A stretch of DNA of 34,777 nucleotides from an uncultured Clostridia bacterium (GCA_947058885.1 CAMSIF010000015.1:1-34777), one strand, 5' to 3'; positions 9,070 through 16,925 are shown, counted from the first letter of the stretch. Notes: generated by a model from the sequence alone, not told the origin. Numbers and translations are program-made.

Positions 9070-9564
9070 ATGCTCTACCTCCTCGCTATCGTCCTGTGCG
9101 TGGCTGCGGACCAGGCCGTAAAACTGTATGTAGTAAGCCGCCTGACCCTCTTTGAGTCCGCCCCCCTGATGCCCGGATTTGTGGAACTGCTCTATATACA
9201 GAATACCGGCGGCGGGTTCTCCATTCTGGAAAACCACACCTGGCTTCTCACCATAGTCACCGCTGTACTGATGGCCTGCATTGCCGGGATACTGGTCAAA
9301 AAGGTATTCTCCCACCCGCTGGCTATGTGGACCCTGACCATCATTTTAGGCGGCGGTCTGGGAAACCTCATCGACCGGGTACGGCTGGGATATGTGGTGG
9401 ATATGTTTCACTTCCAGTTTATCAACTACCCCGTGTTTAATGTTGCGGATATCCTGGTAGTCTGCGGCACGATTGGTTTTGCCGCCTACTATCTTCTGCT
9501 CCACGACAGAATTACCGCAAAGAAGGAGAACAGCCATGAATCCGGTAGTTCTGCAAGCGAATGA
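9070..9564 (+). CDS. lspA: Lipoprotein signal peptidase (signal peptidase II)
   Basis: Membrane aspartyl protease that cleaves prolipoproteins after lipidation of the lipobox cysteine. The 164 residues form four transmembrane helices. The family motifs are GNLIDR (98-103), YVVDM with catalytic D111, and FNVADIL with catalytic D127. The ATG at 9070 is preceded by AAAAGGAG; in-frame upstream codons to 9022 lack a ribosome site and would add a non-family extension. The 3' end overlaps the pseudouridine synthase gene by 29 bases, the classic lspA-rluD arrangement of Firmicutes. Likely clients in this window are the lipoproteins at 10467-11378 and 29754-30962. Confidence 0.95.
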   Translation: MLYLLAIVLCVAADQAVKLYVVSRLTLFESAPLMPGFVELLYIQNTGGGFSILENHTWLLTIVTAVLMACIAGILVKKVFSHPLAMWTLTIILGGGLGNLIDRVRLGYVVDMFHFQFINYPVFNVADILVVCGTIGFAAYYLLLHDRITAKKENSHESGSSASE

Positions 9565-10447
9565 CTGCTCTGGCCTGCGCCTGGACAGCTTCCTGGGCCG
9601 CGAACTGCCGGAACTCACTCGTTCCGCCGCCCAGAGGCTCATTGAGGACGGCAGGGTTACCGTGGACGGCAAAACTGTGTCGAAAAGCGCAAAGCTGTCC
9701 GGCGGAGAGACTGTGGCTGTGGAACTGCCTGAGCCGGAAACCGCAAACGCCGCCGCCCAAAACATTCCATTAGATGTTGTATACGAGGACGCGGACGTAA
9801 TCGTAGTCAACAAGCCCGCCGGTATGGTGGTTCACCCCGCCCCCGGCCACCCCGACGGAACTTTGGTAAACGCCCTGCTCTTTCACTGCGGGGACAGCCT
9901 CAGCGGCATAGGCGGGGCCCTGCGTCCAGGAATTGTCCACCGCATTGACCGGGACACCAGCGGTCTCATCATCGCCGCCAAAAACGACGCCGCCCATCAG
10001 TCCCTTGCCGCCCAGCTTCAGGACCACAGCTTGGCCCGAACCTATGAAGCCATCGTAGTAGGGGGACTTCGGGAGGACGCCGGAACCGTGGACGCCCCCA
10101 TAGGCCGACATTTCTCTGACCGGAAGAAAATGGCTGTTACGCAAAAGGGCCGTCCCGCAGTGACCCACTGGGAGGTCCTTGAGCGGTTCCCAGGGTTCAC
10201 CCATGTCCGGTGCAGGCTGGAGACCGGCAGGACCCACCAAATCCGGGTGCATATGGCCTATCTGGGCCACCCCATTTGGGGAGACACCGTCTACGGCGCA
10301 AAAAAACCCGCGCCAGGTCTCACCGGCCAGTGTCTCCAGGCTGTGGGCCTGCGGTTCGTACACCCCGTAACCGGAAAACCTGTGGAACTGAGCTGTCCTC
10401 TGGACGCGGAATTTCAAAAAATGCTGCAAAAACTGCGGAGTCTGTAA
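9536..10447 (+). CDS. rluD: RluA/RluD-family 23S rRNA pseudouridine synthase
   Basis: Isomerises uridines in rRNA to pseudouridine. The 303 residues comprise an N-terminal S4 RNA-binding domain (about 12-65, LDSFLGRELPELTRSAAQRL) and the catalytic domain with HRID138RDTSGL, D138 being the catalytic aspartate. GRTHQIRVHMAYLGHPIWGD and the C-terminal LHP-like FVHPVTG follow. AAGGAG precedes the ATG at 9536, which lies inside the lspA gene, so the two are translationally coupled. The exact uridine targets (RluD-like positions 1911/1915/1917, or those of a paralogue) cannot be told from sequence. The stop lies inside the downstream terminator hairpin. Confidence 0.93.
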   Translation: MNPVVLQANDCSGLRLDSFLGRELPELTRSAAQRLIEDGRVTVDGKTVSKSAKLSGGETVAVELPEPETANAAAQNIPLDVVYEDADVIVVNKPAGMVVHPAPGHPDGTLVNALLFHCGDSLSGIGGALRPGIVHRIDRDTSGLIIAAKNDAAHQSLAAQLQDHSLARTYEAIVVGGLREDAGTVDAPIGRHFSDRKKMAVTQKGRPAVTHWEVLERFPGFTHVRCRLETGRTHQIRVHMAYLGHPIWGDTVYGAKKPAPGLTGQCLQAVGLRFVHPVTGKPVELSCPLDAEFQKMLQKLRSL

Positions 10448-10462
10448 AGACCCCGCAGTTTT
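10429..10462. terminator. Bidirectional terminator between convergent genes
   Basis: AAAACTGCGG (10429-10438) pairs with CCGCAGTTTT (10453-10462), and the inner GTC/GAC extends the stem past one mismatch. The A-run on one side and T-run on the other make it usable from both strands. It overlaps the end of the pseudouridine synthase gene and lies 5 bases from the end of the convergent lipoprotein gene. Confidence 0.85.
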
Positions 10463-10466
10463 ACGA

Positions 10467-11378
10467 TTATTGCGTGATATCCAGCCGCACGGGACGGCCC
10501 AGACCGTCCTCGTCCAAAAGGACGAGCTGATGAGAAATAGGATCATCCGTGGGAAGGCTGTAGGCCGTCCGGGCCACTCCCTCGCCGCTGTACTCCTCCA
10601 CAAGCGCCCAAGCGGCTTCCCGCTCACATACCACAGCGGGGAGGGAATCTTGAAGTGGAATCTCAACGGAGCATAGGACCGTGTTATCCGCGCTGAACTG
10701 GGTGACTACCACCCGCTCCAGGCGCGGGACCACCTGGTCGGAAACCGTCACAGAGAGGGAATCCTCGGATACCTTGCCGTTTGTTGTAAGCCGCTGTGTA
10801 CTGGTTACCGTGTAGGAACCAATGCCGCCCTGAAAACTGGCAGGCGTTCCATCCAGATAGGGTCTCCCATCCCGGGTCTGATACACGCTGTAAGCGGTCC
10901 AGAAGCTTTCGCCGGGGTCCCAGTTTTCCTCGCCTAGAGGCGGGCCGTAATAGATGCTGCCGCTGATGACGTTAGTGGTCCCCTCATCAGAAACATAGGT
11001 GTTGTATTCGCCCTGGATCATATCGGATATGACGCTGCTGAGGGGTGCGCCGCTATCCAATGTGCCTCGCAGCAGAAACAGGCTGTAGCCCCCCTCCAGG
11101 CCAGGGAATACGTATACATCTCCGTTTTTCTCTCCAAAAAGCACATATTGGGGAAAGTCCAGTCCTCCGATTCCTTCGACGTTTATCCGCTCGCTGCCGT
11201 AGGCCGTCATATTCGGATTCCCGCTTTCCCAGAAGCCCGCAAGACTGACCGGAGACCCAGGAACCACGTACAACCCCGCAAATTGGTCTCCGCTCTCCGC
11301 CTCCGGCTGAGCCAGAGCGCAGGATGTAAGGACAGAAAGCAGAAGCAGTACCGGCAGAATTTTTAATTTACGTCTCAT
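10467..11378 (-). CDS. Lipoprotein of unknown function, last gene of the DUF2975-Xre operon
   Basis: This 303-aa exported protein starts MRRKLKILPVLLLLSVLTSC, with lipobox LTSC and lipidated C20, so it should be anchored to the outer face of the membrane by the LspA pathway. The mature part is acidic and rich in Gly, Ser, Tyr and Thr, with many short beta-type stretches. No catalytic motif or named domain is recognised. The start at 11378 is preceded by AGGAGGACG and overlaps the end of the regulator gene by 11 bases, so it is translationally coupled; an in-frame upstream extension to 11429 is unlikely because it would hide the signal peptide. It probably acts with the DUF2975 membrane protein, but this rests on gene order alone. 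Confidence 0.8.
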   Translation of the reverse strand: MRRKLKILPVLLLLSVLTSCALAQPEAESGDQFAGLYVVPGSPVSLAGFWESGNPNMTAYGSERINVEGIGGLDFPQYVLFGEKNGDVYVFPGLEGGYSLFLLRGTLDSGAPLSSVISDMIQGEYNTYVSDEGTTNVISGSIYYGPPLGEENWDPGESFWTAYSVYQTRDGRPYLDGTPASFQGGIGSYTVTSTQRLTTNGKVSEDSLSVTVSDQVVPRLERVVVTQFSADNTVLCSVEIPLQDSLPAVVCEREAAWALVEEYSGEGVARTAYSLPTDDPISHQLVLLDEDGLGRPVRLDITQ

Positions 11379-11598
11379 TTTCGTCCTCCTCCAGCTGACC
11401 GTCAAAGCGAAGAAGATCGCCGACGTCACAGTCCAGATAATAGCAGATTTTATTGATGGTATGGAACCGCACGCCGCTGGCCTTACCAGAACGCAGAATG
11501 GACAAATTCGCCTCTGTGATGCCCACCTTGGCGCACAGCTCCTTGCCCGTCATATTCCGGGCCTTCAGCAGTTCGTTGAGATGTACAGTGATGGCCAT
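11368..11598 (-). CDS. Xre-family (YozG-like) helix-turn-helix regulator
   Basis: Small DNA-binding protein of 76 aa consisting almost entirely of a Cro/C1-type HTH (MAITVHLNELLKARNMTG, then VGITEANLSILRSGKASGVR) with a short acidic tail. Family members of this length usually sit directly downstream of a DUF2975 gene, as here. I prefer the ATG at 11598 (GAGGTG 4-5 bases upstream) over the ATG at 11610 that overlaps the DUF2975 stop as ATGA. Probable target: the two AATTATTG-TTTTA/TTTGT-CAATAATT palindromes at the operon promoter, implying autoregulation (inference). Confidence 0.92.
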   Translation of the reverse strand: MAITVHLNELLKARNMTGKELCAKVGITEANLSILRSGKASGVRFHTINKICYYLDCDVGDLLRFDGQLEEDENET

Positions 11599-11606
11599 AG
11601 GACACC

Positions 11607-12518
11607 TCATATGATGGTCTCATTGTCGTCGCTTACCGCCTTCGCCTGACGGAAGTAGCGGCAGAGAAGGCGTAATCCAACCGCCAGCAGAACCGTAGCA
11701 AAGGGGAATCCCACCCGCAGACGCACAGAGTACAGCATGGGGAAAAGCAGCATTTGCAGCAAATTTCCTCCGGCGCAGAGCAGTACCGACGCCGCCGCAA
11801 TCTGCCCGCAGCGGCGGCTGAGGGTTTCCGCCAGGGCCACGGTTTCCTCAGAGAAGGGGGTGGTCTCCAGGACCCGCGCCAGTGTGCCGCCCCAGCGGAG
11901 CGCCGCGCATCCCAACAGTGTGGGGATCAGATTTGCCGCCGCCAGCAGGCACAGGACGCAGAGGGTAGGGGTCAGGTTGGTATCCGGATGGGTGTTGCCC
12001 GCCTGAAGGATACGGATTTGGTCCAGCAGGTCCGCTCCTTGGCTCCAGGCCGCCAGCCATCCCAGCAGAACCGCTGACCAGCTTAAAAGCCTCTCCAGAG
12101 TCTGGCCCAGAGAACGGGCGCGTCCGGTACGGCCAAGGCCCCGCAACGCCGCCCAGCCCAGCAGGGTAGACGAGACGCCGCCGCTAACCGCCAGGGACCA
12201 CAGCCTCCCCATGTCCTCCCAGGCCAGGGGATGCAGCAGCGTGGGATTCACCAGGAAGTACAGCCCGCCGAAAATCTCCAGGGACGCCAGAAGAAGCAGC
12301 CAATCCCAACAGCTCCGGCCACGCCACAGCAGTCCTAACGCCGGGAGGGCTGTGAGGAACGCCGCAATAGCCCAAGCCCAGGCGTTTCCTGGACCGCCGG
12401 ATAAGGAAAGCTCCCTCAGCCACAGTCCCAAGCGGGGCAGAGCGTCCAGGGGAACGGAGACCGCCAGAACCACTAACACGGCTGGCAGCAGATAGGCCAA
12501 TGCTTGCTTTGTTTTCAT
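11607..12518 (-). CDS. DUF2975-type integral membrane protein
   Basis: Polytopic membrane protein of 303 aa, about eight hydrophobic segments. The C-terminal part (about 215-295), with PFSEETVALAETLSRRCGQI followed by two membrane helices, matches the DUF2975 pattern. Typical DUF2975 proteins are about 160-170 aa, so this one carries a large extra N-terminal membrane region, itself resembling a duplicated module; the N-terminal part is not assigned. GGAGGGG precedes the ATG. First gene of a three-gene operon with an Xre regulator and a lipoprotein. The molecular function of the family is unknown; the arrangement resembles other membrane protein plus small HTH regulator pairs. Confidence 0.8.
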   Translation of the reverse strand: MKTKQALAYLLPAVLVVLAVSVPLDALPRLGLWLRELSLSGGPGNAWAWAIAAFLTALPALGLLWRGRSCWDWLLLLASLEIFGGLYFLVNPTLLHPLAWEDMGRLWSLAVSGGVSSTLLGWAALRGLGRTGRARSLGQTLERLLSWSAVLLGWLAAWSQGADLLDQIRILQAGNTHPDTNLTPTLCVLCLLAAANLIPTLLGCAALRWGGTLARVLETTPFSEETVALAETLSRRCGQIAAASVLLCAGGNLLQMLLFPMLYSVRLRVGFPFATVLLAVGLRLLCRYFRQAKAVSDDNETII

Positions 12519-12532
12519 GATATCCCCTCCAA

Positions 12533-12553
12533 AATTATTGTTTTACAATAATT
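12533..12553. promoter_or_regulatory. Operator-like palindrome 1 (leader of DUF2975 operon)
   Basis: AATTATTG-TTTTA-CAATAATT, a perfect 8-bp inverted repeat with a 5-base spacer, lies between the -10 box and the ribosome site of the DUF2975 gene. Its arms are identical to those of palindrome 2 at 12575-12599, so both probably bind the same dimeric regulator, most simply the Xre protein of the same operon. Confidence 0.7.
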
Positions 12554-12563
12554 ACACAAGAAG

Positions 12564-12592
12564 AGCGTACCACAAAAATTATTGTTTGTCAA
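12564..12592 (-). promoter_or_regulatory. Promoter of the DUF2975-Xre-lipoprotein operon
   Basis: On the minus strand a consensus TTGACA (12587-12592) is followed after 17 bases by TACGCT (12564-12569), a moderate -10. The start codon is at 12518. The -35 is embedded in operator-like palindrome 2. Confidence 0.68.
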
Positions 12593-12599
12593 TAATTTT
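12575..12599. promoter_or_regulatory. Operator-like palindrome 2 (over the -35 box)
   Basis: AAAATTATTG-TTTGT-CAATAATTTT is a perfect 10-bp inverted repeat with a 5-base spacer. It contains the TTGACA -35 hexamer of the operon promoter, so binding should block RNA polymerase. Its centre lies 44 bases from that of palindrome 1, about four helical turns, compatible with cooperative binding on one face. Confidence 0.72.
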
Positions 12600-12615
12600 A
12601 TACCTGTAAAGAAAA

Positions 12616-12641
12616 AGGGATGCGGTTTTTACCGCATCCCT
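12616..12641 (-). terminator. Rho-independent terminator of the small P-loop gene
   Basis: An 11-bp perfect stem AGGGATGCGGT / ACCGCATCCCT with a 4-base loop is followed on the minus strand by TTTTTC. It starts about 20 bases after the stop of the gene at 12662-13072. Confidence 0.9.
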
Positions 12642-12661
12642 CAAATGGTCCCAATAACAGG

Positions 12662-13072
12662 TTACATATATTTCTGCATGGTCTCGGTGGCAGTGCTGGG
12701 GTCTCCGCTGATCGTAAGAGTAGCCTTCAGATTCAGCGGCGCGCAGAAGCCGTCCAGCCAGTTCAGGAACTTGTCTGTCTCCGCCGGGTCCTTGCTGTGG
12801 GTAATCTTATGGAGGTTATCCATAAAGATGTGGGAAATATCATAATTGCCGGCATACAGGCCGGAGATGAAGCCGCGCAGGTTCTCAAAACTGTCAATAG
12901 CGAACTCCGAGGCGTCTACCATCCGGGTTTGATGGCGCAGGTTGAAACTCATGTTGCGGGTAGGCTCAATGCACACCATGCATCCCACTTCTGTCTCAGC
13001 AGCCTCCTCCATCAGGGTAATCAACTGCTTGGTCTTGCCCTCGCCAGAACCGCTCATAATCAGCTTAACCAT
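12662..13072 (-). CDS. Small P-loop nucleotide-binding protein (136 aa)
   Basis: Begins MVKLIMSGSGEGKTKQL: Walker A GSGEGKT lies at residues 8-14, and ISHIFMDNLHKI (about 79-90) is a plausible Walker B strand ending in Asp. The protein is too short for a PilT or AAA ATPase, although similar clostridial proteins are, as I recall, sometimes labelled twitching motility protein PilT on the P-loop alone. It has no signal peptide or membrane helix. An AAAAAGGAG ribosome site precedes the ATG at 13072, and it is monocistronic with its own promoter and terminator. The region after Walker A (IEPTRNMSFNLRHQTRM, DASEFAIDSFENL) resembles the core of thymidine-kinase-like or RecA-like P-loop proteins, but I cannot assign a reaction. 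Confidence 0.82.
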   Translation of the reverse strand: MVKLIMSGSGEGKTKQLITLMEEAAETEVGCMVCIEPTRNMSFNLRHQTRMVDASEFAIDSFENLRGFISGLYAGNYDISHIFMDNLHKITHSKDPAETDKFLNWLDGFCAPLNLKATLTISGDPSTATETMQKYM

Positions 13073-13117
13073 ATGAAATCACTCCTTTTTAACATTTGGT
13101 GGATTCATCATGGCTAT

Positions 13118-13146
13118 AGGATAACACAGCCGGGCCGGAAACACAA
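13118..13146 (-). promoter_or_regulatory. Candidate promoter of the small P-loop gene
   Basis: On the minus strand TTGTGT (13141-13146) and TATCCT (13118-13123) are 17 bases apart, about 45 bases upstream of the ATG at 13072. The hexamers are moderate matches. Confidence 0.5.
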
Positions 13147-13200
13147 CCAGAAAAATCACTTTTCACAAAAATTTAATGAGTTATCCAACATGGCCCGCTG

Positions 13201-13230
13201 TTGCACCGGACAGCTTTTCGGGCCTGTACT
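13201..13230 (+). promoter_or_regulatory. Candidate promoter of the DUF2508-bofA operon
   Basis: TTGCAC (13201-13206) and TGTACT (13225-13230) have an 18-base spacer, 58 bases before the ATG at 13288. A sporulation sigma factor could equally be used; I cannot distinguish this by eye. Confidence 0.4.
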
Positions 13231-13287
13231 AAAAATTGGAATAGTTGTCCAAACTTTACATACACTGGAAATCAAGGAGGGATTCTC

Positions 13288-13560
13288 ATGAAACGCATTT
13301 CCCCCATTCGCTCCCGGCACACGGACGCCCCGGCCCTGATGGAATTGAAAACAAGCCTGCAAGACACACAGAACGCGCTTAACCACGCCTACGCGGCCTT
13401 TGACTACGCCAGCGACCCGGAACTGACAGAGGCGTGCATCTTTGAAATCAGCTCCCTGAAAGCGAAGATGAACTACCTCGTCCGCCAGATCAAGGAGCTG
13501 GAAGTCTGCGCGGCCACGGCGGTAACGGCGCGGGCAGGGGGGAGGGCCCGATGGATCTGA
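13288..13560 (+). CDS. DUF2508 (YaaL-like) protein
   Basis: Cytoplasmic protein of 90 aa, mostly alpha-helical, with a central helix rich in Ala, Leu and Glu (LMELKTSLQDTQNALNHAYA, then ASDPELTEACIFEISSLKAK) as in the DUF2508/YaaL family, whose function is unknown. AAGGAGGG precedes the ATG at 13288. It overlaps bofA by 10 bases. The pairing of yaaL-like and bofA genes is conserved in spore-forming Firmicutes and supports both calls. Confidence 0.85.
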   Translation: MKRISPIRSRHTDAPALMELKTSLQDTQNALNHAYAAFDYASDPELTEACIFEISSLKAKMNYLVRQIKELEVCAATAVTARAGGRARWI

Positions 13561-13817
13561 CAACCATCGTGCTTATGGCAGGGGTGGGCCTGGCGCTGCT
13601 GGCGGCAGCGGCCCGGGCCTTCTCCTCGCCGCTGAAGCTGGCCCTGAAGGCGGCGGTAAATACCCTTTTGGGCCTGGGCGGCCTTCTGCTGCTGAACGCC
13701 ACCACCGCTTTTACCGGCCTGAGTCTGGGGCTGAATCTCTTCAACGCTCTTATCATTGGGATTCTGGGCATCCCGGGACTAATTCTGCTGCTCCTGGTAC
13801 AGTGGGTTCTTACATAG
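13551..13817 (+). CDS. bofA: Pro-sigma-K processing inhibitor BofA family protein
   Basis: Membrane protein of 88 aa, nearly all hydrophobic, with two or three membrane segments. It contains the family pattern of a central NTLLGLGGLLLLN stretch and a C-terminal GLNLFNALIIGILGIPGLIL block. In Bacillus BofA sits in the outer forespore membrane and holds the SpoIVFB protease inactive until the forespore signal arrives. Many Clostridia keep bofA without the full sigma-K checkpoint, so the role here may differ. The ribosome site GGGGGAGGG lies within the DUF2508 gene. It ends 4 bases before the convergent MFS-GH2 gene, with no clear terminator between them. Confidence 0.9.
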   Translation: MDLTTIVLMAGVGLALLAAAARAFSSPLKLALKAAVNTLLGLGGLLLLNATTAFTGLSLGLNLFNALIIGILGIPGLILLLLVQWVLT

Positions 13818-13820
13818 CCA

Positions 13821-16800
13821 TTAAAACCGCAGCCGCCTGTTAATTTTCATCACTCTGTCCACATCTACTTTGCAGGCTTTTCTGTCAAAGGTAAGCAGTC
13901 CATTGATTTCGTCCTCTACATCGCTGACCTGAGTATAGACAGACGCGGACAGCCCCTGCCGTTCCAGGTGGGGGAGGACCTCCCGCAAAAACAGCTTCTC
14001 ATAAGCCTCCATGAACTCCTCCTGGGACTGGTACATCCGGTATCCAAAAAGCCTGCCGCTGGCCATGTGTCCCGCCGACGGCAGGCTGTACCCGCCGAAC
14101 TCCGTCAGAGCCAGCACGCGATTTTTGCCGCGCTTGAGTTTTACAGGCCGGAAATAGACGTGCCGGCTCTTAAAATCACCGCCGCCCTGATCGTGCCAGC
14201 CGCTGGCGTGGTCCACCAGCCGGGTCGGGTCCAGCTCCCGCAGAATCTGTGTTATCTGCAAGCTGTCGAACTGCCCCCAGCCCTCGTTGAAGGGAACCCA
14301 AACCGCCAGGGAGGGGACGTTATATAATAGCTCTGCCGTATCATAGAGATCCTGGACGAACTGGTCCCGGCCCGCCTCGTCCTCCCGTCCGAACCTGCCG
14401 TAGCTTCCATCCCGCAGATGGATACCCAAGAAGGGCAGAACTTGTATCACCATGGGGTCCAGCCTGCTGCCGCCGCTGACAAGGTCCTGCCATACGATCA
14501 TGCCCAGCCTGTCGCAGTGGTAGTACCAGCGCAGCGGCTCTATTTTTATATGCTTGCGGAGCATATTGAATCCACAGTCCTTCATGGTCTGGATATCGAA
14601 TATCATCGCCTCATCGCTGGGCGGCGTGTAGAGACCGTCGCTCCAGTACCCCTGGTCCAGCACGCCGGAGAGAAAAATCGGTTTATTGTTTAGGGCCAGC
14701 ACCTTGTTCCCCTTCAGCGTTGTAACGCCGAACTTCCGCATTCCAAAATAGCTCTCCACCTTGTCGCCGCCGTTCAGGGTTATCGTAACGCCGTAGAGAA
14801 ACGGGTCCTCCGGCGACCAGGCCCGGAAGTTCTCCGGTAAAATAACCGCTTCTTCAAAGCCTTTCTCCGCGTCGTACCACTCCTCCGCAATACATACGCC
14901 GTCCTTTTGGATCGTAATATTAGCCCCCTCCGGGTCCCCGGCCTTTATTTCAATGCGCACACGCCTCTCGTCAAACAGCGGCGTAATCCGCAGGCTTTCC
15001 ACGTGGTTCTCCGGTATGGCTTCCAGCCAAACCGTCTGCCAGATGCCGCTCTGAGGGGTATACCAGATCCCGCCGGGCGTAAAGCTCTGTTTTCCGTAGG
15101 CGTGTCTGGAGCGGGAGACACTGTCGGTAACGGTAACCGTCAGGGTATTTTCCCCACTGACGAGGCTGTCGGTGATGTCGAACGAGAAGGGAAGATAGCC
15201 CCCCTCGTGCTCTCCCACCAATTCGCCGTTGAGAAAAACCTTGCAGCTTTGGTCCACGGCCCCGAAGTGCAGTACAACCCTATCCTGACCGGCGCTGTCG
15301 GGAAGGCAAATCCACTTTCCATTTTGCAGCGCATCCTGCTTCCGTCCCTTCCGGAACCCCTCCGGCAGCGTAAACCGCCTGCGGTACCACAGCACGTCTC
15401 CCGGTCCCACCTGCCGCAGTACGCCGGAAAGCAGGCTCTCCGGTGAAAAGGGGACAATGATCTCCCCGTCAAATCCGTCCGGGGCCTTCCCATCGGAGCG
15501 GATTGCGTACTCCCACCGTCCGTTGAGATTGAAAAAGCTGTCCCGCCGCAGCTGCGGCCTGGGGTATTCCGGCAGAGGGCAGTCCCGGTCCAACGTTTCC
15601 CCCCAAGGGGTGAACATGGGCCGCAAACTCCTCTGGGCAGGACGCTCCATCCGCCTCAGAACCCACAGCGGAACCGCGATGAGAAGCAGCGTCAGCCCGG
15701 AGGCGATAAAAATCTCCGGCGTAGGTACCTCCTTAATCACGCCCAACTCCTCGTAAGTTTTCCCAGTATGCCGGATGACAGCGGCCCCGATAAAGGGTCC
15801 GGTAACCATGGGCAGCAGCGCCTGGAAGAGAATCCGGATTCCCTGAAACTGCCCGGCTCTGTCCTGGGGCGTAACATCCCGAATCATGCCTTGCAGGCAG
15901 GCCGCAAGAACCATACTGGCCCCCAGCATGAGAATTCCGGTTACCATCACAGCCCCGGGGCTTCTGGCAAAAAACATCGCCACCAGCCCTACGAAGGCAA
16001 CCGTCGCGGCGGGTCCGGCCACGCGCAGTTTTCCCTTTTTGTCGATTACGCATCCGAGAGCCACACTGGCCGCGCTGGCGGCCGCCAGTACGGTTCCCAA
16101 GATAACGGCGTAATTTTCCACACCCAGGAATCTTTGAATATAGATAATGAGATACGGCATATACACCTGCTGGCTGGCGGCGTAAATTGCCAGAGCCAGC
16201 AGCGTCCAGTACAGCTTGGGATTCCTGGCCGCGACAGACGGCCTGAGTCCATAGAGGACATTTTCCAGGTATTTTCCCTCCGTCCGCTTCAGGGACGCCG
16301 GTTCCTGGAGAAGGACATGCCCCAGCCCGCCGCCCAGCATAGTCAGCAAACCTACCGTCAGGAAAAACAGGCTCCACCGGCCGGAAGCGGTCAAGCCGTC
16401 CAGAACCCCGAACACCGCCAGCATCGCCGCAAGGGGCATTACCGCCAGCACCGCCTCGACCCGCCCCCGGTTCCGCTCCTCAGTAACGTCGGTGACCCAG
16501 GCGTTAAAAGCGGCGTCGTTGGCGCTGCTGCCGAAAAAGGTCATCACGCAGTCCAGGATAACCACCATCGCCGCCGCCAGCCTCACCGCCGCCGCGGGCC
16601 CGGCCAGAAACGCAAGCGCGTTGACCCGCACCAGAGCAAACGCTATTACGCTCACGCCCCACAGCAGATATCCGGCCACAATAACCGGCTTCCTTATGCC
16701 CAGCTTGTCGGACAACGCGCCCACTATCAGGGCCGTTGCCGCCGCAACAACCGCGCTGGCGGAAACCATGACGGCGATAACCTTGGTATTTCCGGTAATG

Positions 16801-16925
16801 GTATTATAGAGAAACACGTTAAGATACATGTTCTCCACGACCCACGCAATCTGGCCTGTGAAGCCCAAAACCAGCAGCGCCGTCCACGCCCGCAGGCCCA
16901 AACCGCTGCCGCGCACTCTTTTCAT
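13821..16925 (-). CDS. Fused MFS sugar transporter and family 2 glycoside hydrolase
   Basis: One uninterrupted 1034-aa frame. Residues 1-425 form a 12-helix MFS transporter (starting MKRVRGSGLGLRAW, with GQIAWVVENMYLN in helix 1 and ALSDKLGIRKP after helix 2). Residues about 435-1034 form a complete GH2 enzyme: jelly-roll sugar-binding domain (FNLNGRWEY at about 465, HFGAVDQSCKVFLNG), Ig-like domain, then a TIM barrel with acid/base E881 (FNEGWG) and probable nucleophile E942 (LTEFGGYS). With 12 helices both ends face the cytoplasm, so imported glycosides would be hydrolysed at the transporter exit. Separate neighbouring transporter and GH2 genes are common; a fusion is not something I recognise. 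The ATG at 16925 has AAAGGAGG upstream. An internal ATG at 15650 (M426), preceded by TGAGGCGG, might also yield GH2 alone. Substrate (beta-galactoside, glucuronide or mannoside) is unknown. Confidence 0.92.
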   Translation of the reverse strand: MKRVRGSGLGLRAWTALLVLGFTGQIAWVVENMYLNVFLYNTITGNTKVIAVMVSASAVVAAATALIVGALSDKLGIRKPVIVAGYLLWGVSVIAFALVRVNALAFLAGPAAAVRLAAAMVVILDCVMTFFGSSANDAAFNAWVTDVTEERNRGRVEAVLAVMPLAAMLAVFGVLDGLTASGRWSLFFLTVGLLTMLGGGLGHVLLQEPASLKRTEGKYLENVLYGLRPSVAARNPKLYWTLLALAIYAASQQVYMPYLIIYIQRFLGVENYAVILGTVLAAASAASVALGCVIDKKGKLRVAGPAATVAFVGLVAMFFARSPGAVMVTGILMLGASMVLAACLQGMIRDVTPQDRAGQFQGIRILFQALLPMVTGPFIGAAVIRHTGKTYEELGVIKEVPTPEIFIASGLTLLLIAVPLWVLRRMERPAQRSLRPMFTPWGETLDRDCPLPEYPRPQLRRDSFFNLNGRWEYAIRSDGKAPDGFDGEIIVPFSPESLLSGVLRQVGPGDVLWYRRRFTLPEGFRKGRKQDALQNGKWICLPDSAGQDRVVLHFGAVDQSCKVFLNGELVGEHEGGYLPFSFDITDSLVSGENTLTVTVTDSVSRSRHAYGKQSFTPGGIWYTPQSGIWQTVWLEAIPENHVESLRITPLFDERRVRIEIKAGDPEGANITIQKDGVCIAEEWYDAEKGFEEAVILPENFRAWSPEDPFLYGVTITLNGGDKVESYFGMRKFGVTTLKGNKVLALNNKPIFLSGVLDQGYWSDGLYTPPSDEAMIFDIQTMKDCGFNMLRKHIKIEPLRWYYHCDRLGMIVWQDLVSGGSRLDPMVIQVLPFLGIHLRDGSYGRFGREDEAGRDQFVQDLYDTAELLYNVPSLAVWVPFNEGWGQFDSLQITQILRELDPTRLVDHASGWHDQGGGDFKSRHVYFRPVKLKRGKNRVLALTEFGGYSLPSAGHMASGRLFGYRMYQSQEEFMEAYEKLFLREVLPHLERQGLSASVYTQVSDVEDEINGLLTFDRKACKVDVDRVMKINRRLRF

